A stretch of 64,000 nucleotides of DNA from Unio delphinus (lineage: Eukaryota; Mollusca; Bivalvia; Unionida; Unionidae): assembly GCA_029339505.1 (NCBI GenBank), contig JAQISU010000132.1, forward strand, positions 9,837,001 to 9,901,000, read 5' to 3'. Positions within the stretch are counted from its first letter, which is position 1, and each line of letters opens with the position of its first letter. Shown one piece after another: positions 43,890-55,364 of this stretch. The notes under the pieces are model-generated. The model was not told the DNA's origin and searched no databases. It saw nothing but the letters and a program-made list of their open reading frames with translations. A program made the position numbers and the translations under genes.

Positions 43890-44600
43890 GTGTTTCCACA
43901 TGAGAAAATATTTTAATACAGAAGAAATGCCTAATTTAATATTAATACCTTAAAGTAATTGTCAAGTTAAAATAAAACAAAATGTATTGCTAATTGCAAT
44001 TTGTTTACGACATTTCCCCATACTTAACTGACATAGTTTAAAATGTTTTCAAACTGTGATATAAAGCTTTTGTTTGTAAAGTGTAACATGATAATTATTG
44101 CTCATAGACAAATTCTATTGAACGACAGTCATTACTTGCATTTCATACACTAAAACTGCTTTCTTGGGATTAAAGTTAAGGTTTACAGAGAGCAGGATCA
44201 TGCAAGCCTAATACATTCATCAAACCAGATTTAAAGATATGAAATTATGTCATTTGAATGCATATATATGATGTTATGAAACAAACAAGATGACGGAAAC
44301 AAATGTAAAGAAAAGGCTAGGTTTGTGATTCCAGATGTAATGACAAATCACTTCAGGCAATACTGAATGCACAACAGCATTTTGGTCTTAACTTAATGTT
44401 TATTGAAATAAGAGTAGAATGACAGGACTATGACAGTCCTTCAATCCCGATTTCAAATTAAGAAAGCATGAACTTGAAATGTTCCACACTATGTTAGTAT
44501 GTTAGTAATGTAACAAAATTGTTTGAGAAAATTGTATTCTGGCCTATACCTCAAGCAAATTACACATTGATGAATTGAATGAATGCATTTTTTTAATGTG
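43890..44600. other. Intron-like non-coding DNA
   Basis: AT-rich sequence upstream (minus-strand sense) of the exon relic; no further exon could be identified. Confidence 0.3.
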
Positions 44601-44604
44601 TTAA

Positions 44605-44815
44605 CAAGCAATCAAATCTACTAGTCTATGCAAAAAGAGCCATGTGGATCTGATACATAGCTTATTAAGTTTTATGATTTACGTTTGAGACCCATGATGT
44701 GTTAATAGGCACTAAAATCTACTAGACTATGCAAAAAGAGCCATGTGGATCTGATATCACTTACATGGCTGATGAAGTTTTATGATTTACGTTTGAGACC
44801 CATGATCTAAACACA
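44605..44815. repeat. Two-copy repeat, about 101 bp
   Basis: The words 'gcaaaaagagccatgtggat' and 'gttttatgatttacgtttga' appear twice about 101 bp apart. The 'agagccca.gt.gatctgata' segment resembles 'agaggcccaagttgatcat' at 54,992, a dispersed short motif. Confidence 0.8.
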
Positions 44816-44847
44816 ACATTTATTATATGTGTTAGATGGGTTATATT

Positions 44848-45362
44848 GTAATATCTAAATTCATCTTTCATATATGTACTAATTGACTTATATAGTATTG
44901 TAATATCTAAATTCACCTTTCATATATGTACTAATTGACTTATATAGTATTGTAATATCTAAATTCACCTTTCATATATGTACTAATTGACTTATATAGT
45001 ATTGTAATATCTAAATTCACCTTTCATATATGTACTAATTGGCTTATATAGTATTGTAATATCTAAATTCACCTTTCATGTATGTACTAATTGGCTTATA
45101 TAGTAGTGTAATATCTAAATTCACCTTTCATATATGTACTAATTGGCTTATATAGTAGTGTAATATCTAAATTCACCTTTCATATATGTACTAATTGGCT
45201 TATATAGTAGTGTAATATCTAAATTCACCTTTCATATATGTACTAATTGACTTATATAGTATTGTAATATCTAACTTCACCTTTCATATATGTACTAATT
45301 GACTTATATAATATTGTAATATCTAAATTCACCTTTCATATACATGTATGTACTAATTGGCT
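44848..45362. repeat. 52-bp minisatellite, about 10 copies
   Basis: The unit starts 'gtaatatctaaattcacctt' and repeats every 52 bp (44,848, 44,900, 44,952 and on). Copies are nearly identical; the last carries an 8-bp insertion. The same word appears once at about 55,035, upstream of the intact DZIP3-like exon, which supports common origin of both flanks. Confidence 0.9.
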
Positions 45363-45715
45363 TTAAAATCACATGTACAGGGAGTCCCAGAATGTCCCAG
45401 AAGAATTGTCTCCCTTTCAATGCTGTCTGTACAATAACCCAAACAATGATGTATGTATTCAGCACCTGATGATGTAAAGCTAGTTACAATCATGATGTCA
45501 ATTTGCAGCATCCTAGTCATTGCATCCACCACAACATGGTCTGCTCATTTATATCCCTGGCCATTTGTGTGATCATTGAAAGACTCGTTGTAGATGTAAC
45601 TATCCAAATGCATGGTTCCTTCTGATACCTGAGTAGATGATAAACATTTGGTTTAGTACTATAATATAATGACTTGCTAATTAATTCCCGATAATGCTAA
45701 CAATTTATTTTCATC
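45363..45715. other. Non-coding DNA
   Basis: Unique-looking sequence with no supported feature. Confidence 0.35.
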
Positions 45716-45719
45716 AGCT

Positions 45720-46010
45720 ACTAATTTACATCAGGGAAAATATATAAAAAATGCCATTAAATTTTCTCTTTGTGGTACATCATGGACAATAATTAAAAAA
45801 GTGTCCTTTATTTTCCCCTTGCGGTATAATCAGGGAAAAGATGAAAAAAATGACCTTCATATCCTTCTTTTCATTACATATGGGAAAAGATCTAAAAATG
45901 CTCGTTATGTCCCGCTGTTAAAAAAAATTAAAAAAATGTATTTCTTAGTCCCTTTTGTGACACATCAGGGACAAGAGTTTAAAAATCACCTTCATATACC
46001 CCTTCATTGT
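45720..46010. repeat. Degenerate tandem repeat, about 60-75 bp
   Basis: Four or five diverged units share 'cagggaaaagat' or 'catcagggacaa' followed by A-runs and 'tcctt(t/c)att'. Confidence 0.55.
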
Positions 46011-47590
46011 TGAATGCAATTCTACTTACAAGCAACACTATTGGTATTCATGAAGACAACTACTTTCTGGCGTAGTTGGTGTGAATGTCATTGTTCATCA
46101 TAATTTAATCATTGAGGCTGGCTGGAGATTGTCTCAAAATGGCAGTTCCCATTAGCAGGAGTTTCACCATGAAGTTGCAGCCCAACAGACAGTTTACTTC
46201 TAGTGTAGATCGGCTGGAAAAGTAATCTGCTGTGATTTGATTAGAATATAAATAGACTTTATGATCTGAGCAAGACACGCCTGTGAACAGAATATTCAAT
46301 AATCTTGCTCACAATTTAGAGCTGAATTATACATATTCTTAATATACTCACTTGTTCCTTGAAGCTTGAGTTTCTATGGCTGAAATTCAAAACTGCAAGT
46401 TTTAATAACAACACTTCCACTACCTAATGTATCATACTGCAGTATCACAGGAACACCAATAGTTTAGGAAAATGGGAGTTCTAGACCACTTTATCATTGC
46501 GTGATAAATGGTGCTTAAGAGAGCCCTACTGATCTATACTACTGTGTTGTTTGGCTTCTTGACAACATTAAGAGATGTGGGGGTTCTGAACCATGGATTT
46601 TCATTCCAGCGTAGATGAATGAGCATTTTTGGACTACTCGAGAGTACAAAATAGAGGCAATGGCCAGTGAGTAGTCAATTTAGTGCTGGTTCTGGACTAT
46701 TATTTATACATGTATTCAGTGAAAAGAAAATGAAAACTCATTAGTAATGGAATTAACAATGACTGAATGAAACAATAAAAATATACATTTAAGATCACCT
46801 AATTAATATGCATAGAACATGCTCATTATATACGATCACATTCATAGAAGCCTACATTTAAAGTTTTGATACAAATCAGTTTTAAACAATCATGAATACC
46901 AGAGATGTGACAAACTGAACAAATGAGATGTTAGATCATCTCATAATTATACGCAGTAGTTACTCAATATTGAAATATTTAAAGTTTAATTTAACCAAAA
47001 AAATGTCCTACTACATGACAATAAGTGTAGCTTTACAGATGCAAGGCAACCTTAATAAGATACCAGTAAGTTGATTTTGATTCGGGTTTGAAATCCACAA
47101 AGACCAAGATTATTCAGGTTTATTTTTCAAGCTTGATCAAAACTGGATCAGAAAATTGGCCTTTAGAATGGAAAAATGCAATTGTTAAGGGTTGAATAAC
47201 TGATGCAGTAACATGCAATAGTCTAATTTGTTCACTAAAGCTTGATGATAAAAAGAGTTGTTCTTCACTGAATACAACTTTCCCGAACTGACATTCAGAC
47301 TCATTTCTGTATTGAATACAGCTATGAACCATCCCTAAACCGACACACTTGCAGCTCAAAATATCAATCCAAGTCATCCCTTTTACAAAGTTTCCAGCCA
47401 CATTTAAAGTAAACATTATATGCCTTTCTGCAAACTTACAATATGGATACTAGAAAGTTCCACCAACAATGATTTATTAGTAAAAGAGTTATTGTGTGGC
47501 GATAACATTATAACCTTTTTTAATGCTCAATACCAGATGTTACTCATCAAATATCAATTATATAAATGTCATAATACATGTATATGGTTT
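46011..47590. other. Non-coding DNA; one unassigned frame
   Basis: The minus-strand frame at 47,120-47,416 (98 codons) contains several Cys and an N-terminal hydrophobic start. It has no recognisable domain and may be an unrecognised exon of the downstream gene copy or chance. Confidence 0.25.
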
Positions 47591-48469
47591 CTGAATTTAA
47601 CATGAGATAAAAATCGGTTCTCTCCGACTCTCACATGGGCAATCAGGGCAGTCCTTTCATCTCAGGGTAATATTTAATGAATCAGATGAAATCAATATGA
47701 CAGCATTTAAAACCCTAATACATTATTTTTGAATATGTAATGAATGGAGTGATTTAATTGGTATGTTCAATGATAGTTTTTGCATCATGTTCGAAGATAA
47801 AGTATTTTATATGCTGTAGGTTTAAGTACAGTCGTCCATGCTGTGATAGTTGATTTTGGTAAGGGATGATCTGTTTATAGAATGATTTTCAAATGTAATC
47901 AAATACCTTGCATTTTAATTCTGGCAAAGTGAACTGACACATGACAAAAATATTAAAGAGGTAACAAAACCCCACTGAACATCTTGAAAGCTTAAAAACA
48001 TATCATCACAATAACTGACCATATGTGAATACTTTGAATGCTAACAAACATATCACAGTAATGTTCCAGATGTGAACACTTTGAATGTAAACAAACAAAT
48101 CATCACAATAACTGGCCATATGTGAACACTTTGAATGTAAACAAATATATTGTCTTTGTAATTAGAAAAGTTAAATATATGATCATCCTCAAATGTCTCC
48201 AAACTCTTGATGAGATGAAACTTCATTGATTAATTGATTTATATCTAATAAGAAATATGGAAGCAAGGATGTTCTGTATTAATAGGATCCATATTACAGG
48301 TATCAAGGGCCATAACTCCATATTTATTCTACTGTATTACATTTTTATAATTTGCAAATATGAATACATAATAATGACCTCTTAAATCAGTGTCCAAGGG
48401 TAGACAATGATGTATAAAGGCATATTTGTGCTAGATCTAAATTCAAGATTCAGATAATCATTAATTAAA

Positions 48470-48930
48470 ATATGAAGGCACAATCATGACTTGTATGAAT
48501 TCTGGATCCTGGGACTGAACATTAAAATCAAAACCATGACATGTATGCATTTTGGATCCTCGGGCTGAATATTACGTTTAAAGTCATAATCATGACATGT
48601 ATGAATTCTGGATCCCAAGGGTGAATATTAAAGTCAAAATCATCACATGTATGATTCTGGATCCCAGTGCTGAATATTATGTCTTAAGTCAAGCTAATGA
48701 CATGCATGAATTCTGGATCTCAGGGCTGAATATTAAAGTCAAAATCATGAATTCTGGATCCCAGTACTGAATATTATGTTTTAGACAAACTCATGACATG
48801 TATGAATTCTGGATCTCAGGGGTGAATACTAACGTCAAACTCGTGACCTGTATAAATTATGGATCTCAGGGCTAAATATTAAAGTCATAATCATGACATG
48901 TATGAAATCTGGATCCTGGCAGTGAACATT
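48470..48930. repeat. About 55-60 bp tandem repeat, unit 1 copy
   Basis: The word 'catgtatgaattctggatcc' recurs with 'gctgaatattaaagtcaaa'. The array also occurs in unit 2 at 51,240-51,570, so it existed before the duplication. Confidence 0.8.
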
Positions 48931-48999
48931 ACATTAAAAGTCATAATTATGAAATTATATTACACCGTATTATATTTAACAATCTTACCATTAAAGGTA

Positions 49000-49450
49000 C
49001 TAAATTAAATGTAGACTATACAAATCTTTTTTAAACAATATTTACAATTAATATCAAGGTCTGCAATCAGGTTTTGCAAAATTAGCCAACTCAACACGGT
49101 TGGTGGCTCTTGATTTGCCATAATATTGTCATATTATTGAAGATTTGTTTACAATTAGATGAATTTACAGCATATCCCATCTCAATGTCAATATCAACAG
49201 TGCTTCAATACTGACCGACTCAGAATTGTTACTTTATCAAATTATTTATAAGTCACACAAAGTATGAACAAGTTTGTTTCATTCCTTCTGGAATTGCAGT
49301 GTATCAAGGAAAGATATATTTTGAATTGTCGACGCCTAGATGCATTGAATCTGTTTGTTATTTCCTTCTCAAAATCATGCTTCTCAAATTGCATAAAAGC
49401 CATTAGTGTTGTGCAGATCTCATTCCCAATAATGTGGAATCATTTGTAAG
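49000..49450 (-). pseudogene. DZIP3-like gene 3' end, degraded copy in unit 1
   Basis: The sequence aligns with the coding part of the intact exon at about 53,455-53,640: shared words include 'ccttctggaattgcagtgta' against 'ccttctggggtgtgtttgta', 'tgaattgtcgacgcc' against 'tgaactgttgacactt', and 'tggaatcatttg' against 'taatcatttg'. Stops and small indels destroy the frame. It is closer to the copy at 51,640-52,180 than to the intact exon, so these two separated after an earlier duplication. Confidence 0.75.
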
Positions 49451-49769
49451 TAAATTAAGTCCAAAGTAATATTTATTACATATCTGAATGTATGATCCAT
49501 GGGGTTGACAACTATGTGAAGCAATCATAATATCTTTGAATGCATGATCCAAGGGCTGGCAATGAAGCCCGAATTTATAATAATATTGCAGGTCATGACC
49601 CATGGAGTTGACACATAGGACTGATGCTATAAATGCATGATCCAAGGGCTGGCAATGAAGTCTGAATTTTAATAATATCGCAGGTCACGACCCATGGGGT
49701 TGACACATAGGCCTGATGCTATAATCATATTACTGAACATAAATCCATGGGTTGACAATTAAGTCTAAA

Positions 49770-49990
49770 GTCAAACTCATGACATATCTGTACTCAAGAT
49801 CCTGACTCATGACATATCTGGACTCGAGATCCTGGCTCATGGCGTATCTGGAATCGTAATCCTGGCTTGTGACATATCTGGACTCAAGATTTGGATCATC
49901 ACATATATGGACTCAAAGTATTGGCTCATGACATATCTGGAGTTGATATCCTGGCTCATGACATATCTGGACTCAAGATCCTGGGTTCAC
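49770..49990. repeat. 30-bp minisatellite, about 7 copies, unit 1
   Basis: The unit is 'gactcaagatcctggctcat' plus 'gacatatctg'. It is the short counterpart of the long array at 52,470-53,112. Confidence 0.85.
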
Positions 49991-50185
49991 AATTAAATCT
50001 TAAGTGAGAATTGCTACACTGTAAGATAACTTAACATTATTTACAACGTTTAACAATCTCAGCAATCAGATTTTACAAAATCCTCAAATATGAATGTGAT
50101 GGACAGATGTACTATCAAAATGTCTCCATGACAATGTCCATAGCTTTTATATGCTGTTTGCTTTTTGCCTTGATACTGTATGACG

Positions 50186-50262
50186 ATGTTTATGAGTCAC
50201 TGTCATCAGATTCTTTTTTTGATTCTTGGGCATGACTTGAAATCAAAAATATATGTTCTCAT
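50186..50262 (-). pseudogene. DZIP3-like gene, last 20-odd codons, unit 1 end
   Basis: The minus strand encodes an in-frame C-terminus ending 'ESDDSDS' and a TAA, matching the end of the intact gene ('ESDDSDT') and its 3' flank (50,000-50,185 against 53,128-53,370). Upstream the similarity stops at about 50,262, the junction with the next unit. The final codons are still open. Confidence 0.8.
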
Positions 50263-51239
50263 CATAATATATGGATGCTGAATTTAACAAAAATTAAAAT
50301 TCTGCTCTCTCTGATAGGCAATCAAGGCAATTCTTTCATATCATTGTCATATTTTATGATCAGCTAAAATAATATGGCAGCATTTGAGACCTGAATGCTT
50401 AATTTTTTAATACGTAATGAATGAAGTTAATTAATTGGTAAGTTTAAGCGATGATGCTATTGCATTAGGTTTGAAGATATACTATTTTGTATGCAGTAGG
50501 TTTAAGTGCAGTCAACCATGTTGCGATTGTTGATTTTGATAAGAGATGATCTGTTTATAGAATGATTTTTCGAATGCTATCCAATTCCTTGCTTTTAAAT
50601 CATAGCAGAGTGAAATGAGATATGAAAACAAGAAATGTTACAGAGGTAACAAAACCCCACTGAACATCCTGAATGCTAAAAAATAACACAGTAATGGGCA
50701 ACATATAAACACTTTGAATGTAAACAAACGTATTGTCTTTGTAATTAAAAAAAATAAAACTAGGATCATCCTCAAATGTCTCCAAACTTCTTGCTGAGAT
50801 GAAGCTTCATTGGTGAAATGATTTATATCTAATAATAAATATGTAAGCAAGGATGTACTGCATTAATAGGATCCATATTACAGGAGTCAAGGGCCATAAC
50901 TCTATATTTACTCTACCGTATTACATTTTTATAATTTGCAAATATGAATACATAATAATGACCTCTGAAACCCTTTTACAAGGGCAGACAATGTTGATTG
51001 ATGGCATATTCATGCTATATCTAAATTCAAGATCCTCTGGATCTGCTCATGATTCAGTGGCTGACAATTAAATTCCAAGTTATGATCATGACACATCTCA
51101 TTATGTCATTATTCATTGGCTGCAAATTAAGTATGATATCATAATCTTAATATGTCTGATATTGATATTTATGGGGTGATAATTAAAGTCTACAGTAATA
51201 ATGATCACAAAAATCCTGGATCCCGTATCAGTCTACTAA

Positions 51240-51570
51240 AATCCGAGGTCATATTCATGGCATGTATAAAATCTGGATCCCAGGGCTGAATATTAAAATT
51301 AAAATCATGACATGTATGAATTCTGGATCCCAGTGCTGAGCATTACATTTAAAGTCAAAATCATCACATGTACGAATTCTGGATCCAAGCACTGAATATT
51401 ATGTTCAAAGTCAAAATCATGACATGTACAAATTCTGGATCCCAGCGCTGAATGTTGTGTGTAATGTCATACTCATGATATGTATGAATTCTGGATCCCA
51501 GGGCTGAATATTAAAGTCAAACTCACGACATGTATGAATTCTGAATCCTGGCACTGAACATTACTTTAAA
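51240..51570. repeat. About 55-60 bp tandem repeat, unit 2 copy
   Basis: It has the same words as 48,470-48,930, including adjoining EcoRI- and BamHI-type sites ('gaattctggatcc'). Confidence 0.8.
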
Positions 51571-51639
51571 AGTCATCATTACGAAATTTTATGACAACTT
51601 ATTATATGTAACAATGTTGCCATTAAACGTACTAACGTA

Positions 51640-52180
51640 AACTATACGATTTTTTTAAACACATTATTTACAACTAAAAACAAGGTCTGCAATCAGGTTT
51701 TGCATATTTACCCAACCAAACAGTGTGGGTGGCTCTTGATGTGCTATAAGAATGTCATATTATTGAAGATTTGTGTACAGTCAGAGAAATGTATCGTATA
51801 TCACATCTCAATGTCAATGGTAACAGTGCTTCAATACTGATTGCTTCAGATTTGTTACTTTATCAAAATATTTACAAGTAACACAAAGCATGTACAAGGT
51901 TTTATTATGTGTTTAAATCCTTCTGGAAATTGTTTGTAGCATATCAAGGAAAGACACATTTTGAATTGTCGACACCTAGAATCCTTTAATCTCTGTGTTA
52001 TTTCCTTCTCACAATCATGCTAATCAAATTGCATAAAATGCCACTAGTGTTTTACAGATGTCATTCTAAATATTTTGGAATCATTTGTATTCACAATGAT
52101 AACTCTTGAATTAGCAGATACATTTCTTAAAAACTGTATCACATTCCATTGCTATTTCTGTGGTACAATGATCAAGTTCC
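51640..52180 (-). pseudogene. DZIP3-like gene 3' end, degraded copy in unit 2
   Basis: This copy aligns with the intact exon over a longer range than the unit 1 copy: 'aaaactgtatcacattcca' against 'aaaactgtatcatgttcag' and 'tggtacaatgatc' against 'taggtacaatgtt' add to the shared words. It has several in-frame stops on the minus strand. It lies about 1.2 kb downstream of the intact gene's stop codon. Confidence 0.75.
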
Positions 52181-52469
52181 ATTACTATGGATATTTCTTT
52201 CCCCGTGTTACATGTACAGACTACATAGTCATGACAAATCTAATTCAAGATAAATGAACTGGCAAATTAGGTCCAAAGTAATAGTCATGACATATATGAA
52301 TTTATGATCCATGGGCTTGACAACTATGTGAAGCAATCATCATATCTTTCAATGCTGACAATGAGAACCAAAGTTATAATAATATCTCAGTCATCCATGG
52401 GGTTGACACTTAGGCCTGATGCTTATATCATGATATCTTTTATCTTAAATCCATGGGTTGACAATTAAG

Positions 52470-53112
52470 TCTCAAGTCATACTCATGACATATCTGGACT
52501 CATAATCCTGGCTCATGACATATGTGGAATCGAGATCCTGGCTCATGACATATCTGGACTCGAGATCCTGGCTCATGACATATCTGTTCTCATCATCCTG
52601 GCTCATGACATATCTGGACTCGAGAATGTGGCTCACAACATATCTGGACTCGAGATCCTGGCTCATGATATATCTGGACTCGAGATCATGGCTCATGACA
52701 TATTTGGACTTGAGAAACTGACTCATGACATATCTGGACTCGTGATCCTGGCTCATGACATATCTGGACTCGAGATCCTGGCTCATGATGTATCTGGACT
52801 CGAGATCCTGGCTCATAACATATCTGGACTCGAGAAACTGGCTCATGACATATCTGGACTCGTGATCCTGGCTCATGACATATCTGGACTCGAGATCCTG
52901 GCTCATGAAATATCTGGACTCAAGATCCTGGCTCATGACATATCTGGACTCGAGATCATGGCTCATGACATATCTGGACACAAGATTCTGGCTCATGACA
53001 TATCTGGACTCGAGATCCTGGCTCATGACATATCTGGACTTGTGATCCTGGCTCATGACATATCTAGACTCGAGATCCAGGCTCATGACATATCTGGACT
53101 CGATATCCTGGG
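52470..53112. repeat. 30-bp minisatellite, about 21 copies, unit 2
   Basis: Units of 'gactcgagatcctggctcat' plus 'gacatatctg' repeat exactly every 30 bp. As 30 is a multiple of three, several frames stay open on both strands (up to 204 codons), but the products are simple ten-residue repeats. The array begins about 260 bp after the stop codon of the intact gene and may be part of its 3' untranslated region. Confidence 0.92.
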
Positions 53113-53370
53113 GTCACAATTAAATCTTAAGTCATCATTTCTACACTGTAGGATAACTTATTAACATGTTTTACAACTCGTAACAATGTCAGCAATCAGA
53201 TTTGACAAAATCCTCAAATATGCATGTGATGAACAAGTTTACTGTAAGAATGTCACACAGATGCAGCTTATTTCTGTGCAATCACATGTCTACACTATCT
53301 CCTGTTTCCATGACAATATCCATAGCTTTTCCATGCTGTTAGATTTTGCCTTGATACTGTATGAAGATGT

Positions 53371-54824
53371 TTACGTGTCACTGTCATCAGATTCTTGATC
53401 TGATTCTTGGGCATGACTTGAAATCAAATATTTTACAAGCCTTTCAAGAGTTTCCATCCTTCTGGGGTGTGTTTGTAGTGTATCAAGTAAAGATGTACCT
53501 TGAACTGTTGACACTTGGATCCCTTGAATCTCTCTTGATATTTCATACTCAAAGTCTGGGTCACCACACTGCTTACTTAGCGACTCAAGTACTCTGCATA
53601 TATCATTCCAAAATGTCAGATAATCATTTGAATTGACTGTGACTGATTTTGCATGAGCAAATATTTCATTTCTTTTGTCTCTCAAAAACTGTATCATGTT
53701 CAGTTGCTGCTGACTTATATTAGGTACAATGTTAGTAAATAAGGCCGATAAAAGTGTAATATCGTAATCACCCAGGTTGGTACTTCTACCTTGTGGGAAC
53801 AAGATGTCCATCTGAGATTTATTTAGTATTCTCTTCTTCTTAAGATTGTCAATATCTATTCTTTTATTTGCAAGATACTGGTCGAGCGCACAGGTTGGTG
53901 TGACCGTATGATAAAGTAGGAGACGTCTAAGGACCTTGGATCCAACATTTACCAATAGACATGCAATGTGCATGAACCTGTCAGTATCATCAACTGATGG
54001 GGCTTGCGTGACATCAGCAGTTGTGGATGGTATGGAACTGGATGCGTGTGGTTGCAAAAGGCCACCTGCAGTGTAACAGGACGACAGTACTGGCATGAGA
54101 CTAGCAGTTGTGGATGGTTTGGAACCAGATGCTGTGGATTGCAAGATATTAGCTGCTGTGGATCCTGATGTTGGGGTCTGCATGACATTAGCTGCTGTGA
54201 ATCCTGATGCTGGAGCTTGCATGGCATTAGTTGTGGTACCAGATGATGGGGATTGCATGATATTAGTTGTTGATGCTGCTGTTAGGGCTTGCATGAGATC
54301 AGCTGTTGTGGAAGTGGAGGTTGGACATGGTGTAGATATAGTTGTTGTGGATAGTTTTGAAACAAATGATGAGGCTTGTAAGATATCAGTTGTTGTTGAT
54401 CTTGATGATGGGGCTTGCATGACAACAGCTGTTGTCGATGTGGGTGTTGGACATGGTGTGGAGTCAGCTGTAGTAGATGGTGTGGAAGCAGATGTTGTGC
54501 CTAACAAAGCATTAGTTGTTATGGGACCAGATGTTGGTGCTTGCATGACAGCTGTTGTAGAAGTGAATGTTGGACATGGGATAGATCCAGTTGTAGTGGA
54601 TGGTGTGGAAACAGATGTTGTGGTTAACAAAACATTAGTTGTGGGAACAGATGTTGATAAGGGTCTGCAACCAGTTGTTGGGGCTTGAATGAGACCAACA
54701 GCTGTAAATGATGTGGAGCCAGATGCTGGGATCTGCATGATGTGTGCTGTTGGGACTGGAGTGGGAACATCTGTTTGGGCTTGTGTAGAATGGTCTGCTA
54801 GGTCCTGATCAAGCGCTACATATG
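53371..54824 (-). CDS. DZIP3-like HEPN-domain protein, large terminal exon
   Basis: A 3' splice site ('gtttctatttcag', AG at 54,825-54,826) precedes an exon open to a TAA at 53,371-53,373, about 484 codons. The exon begins with the last two bases of a codon, so earlier exons must lie above 55 kb or outside the window. Residues about 10-300 are a Thr/Ser/Pro/Ala-rich linker built of repeats such as 'STPSTT' and 'MQAPTSG'. The C-terminal 200 residues form a domain with 'CLLVNVGSKVLRRLL', 'ILNKSQMDILFP', 'DITLLSALFTNI', 'FLRDKRNEIFAHA' (the RxxxxH-type HEPN motif) and 'DYLTFWNDICRVLESL'. This matches the HEPN-like domain of E3 ligase DZIP3 and of expanded molluscan proteins. HEPN domains are often RNases or RNA binders; here Arg-Asn and His of the motif are kept. 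The tail is acidic ('QESDQESDDSDT'). No RING domain is visible. The function is unknown; an immune role is inferred from family expansions. Confidence 0.75.
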
Positions 54825-54984
54825 CTGAAATAGAAACAAAAATTATTCTGATAACTACATTTAAATTGTTTAGTACATGTACCAGAATAGAGATGTAAAT
54901 ACCAAATCCAATTTTCAATTTCTAACATAATCTCTATGTATCTATGTGTGTGTTCTACTGTGATACGCTTAGAAGTATATCAAT

Positions 54985-55060
54985 CTATGCAGACAAGAGG
55001 CCCAAGTTGATCATATATCACTTATCTGGCCTATGTATTATTGTAATATCTAAATATAAT
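54985..55060. repeat. Short dispersed motif upstream of the exon
   Basis: The sequence 'caagaggcccaagttgatca' followed by 'tatcacttatctggcc' and 'gtaatatctaaat' combines words also found at 44,630-44,760 and in the 52-bp array at 44,848-45,362, linking the introns of the two gene copies. Confidence 0.5.
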
Positions 55061-55239
55061 ACATGTGCAAATAGCTTTATAGACTACCATTTGGCCAAAA
55101 CTTCATCTGTATGAAATCCCTAAAGCTCATAAACATACTCCTCCTTGACTGTGATGATTTAACTAAATGAAAAATAGAATTTCTAATCAAACTTTAACAT
55201 TTTTAGTCAATCAGCTGCAGAAACATATTATTAGTAGTT
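55061..55239. other. Intron-like non-coding DNA
   Basis: AT-rich sequence between the exon's upstream flank and the 49-bp array; no exon is visible. Confidence 0.35.
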
Positions 55240-55364
55240 GAAGCTCAACAAATTAGATGCAGGATTATCATATAAATAAACACAGGGTTTGATCACTCAT
55301 TTAGATGTAGGATTATAATATAAATATGCACAGGGGTTGATCACCCATTCAAATGCAGGATTCC
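55240..55364. repeat. 49-bp minisatellite, left part
   Basis: About two and a half units of the form 'gtttgatcacccatttagat' plus 'gcaggattataatataaata' precede a LINE insertion. The array continues at 59,085. Confidence 0.8.

Larger units (their letters stand above)
47595..50262 (-). repeat. Segmental duplication unit 1 (3' region of DZIP3-like gene)
   Basis: This block aligns along its length with 50,280-53,440. Matching landmarks are 'gaggtaacaaaaccccactg' (47,957 and 50,643), 'ggatccatattacagg' (48,287 and 50,868), 'ggtctgcaatcaggttttgc' (49,056 and 51,685) and 'atccatgggttgacaattaa' (49,742 and 52,450). The offset is about 2.6-2.8 kb, growing to 3.1 kb at the right because the 30-bp array is longer in unit 2. 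Unit 1 breaks off inside coding sequence at about 50,262. Confidence 0.85.

Noticed and set aside
52472..53164. Long ORFs on both strands encoding ten-residue repeats
   Set aside because: The 30-bp unit is a multiple of three and lacks stops in several frames; openness on both strands at once is explained by the repeat, with no start context or splice signal.
54095..54688. 197-codon plus-strand ORF with Val/Asp/Gly repeats
   Set aside because: It is the antisense shadow of the Thr/Pro/Ser-rich linker of the DZIP3-like exon, which has a splice site and a conserved domain on the minus strand.
53371..54918. Full 515-codon ORF as the coding extent of the DZIP3-like gene
   Set aside because: A strong 3' splice site at 54,825-54,830, conserved in the relic at 43,852, shows that the first 31 codons of the ORF are intron.
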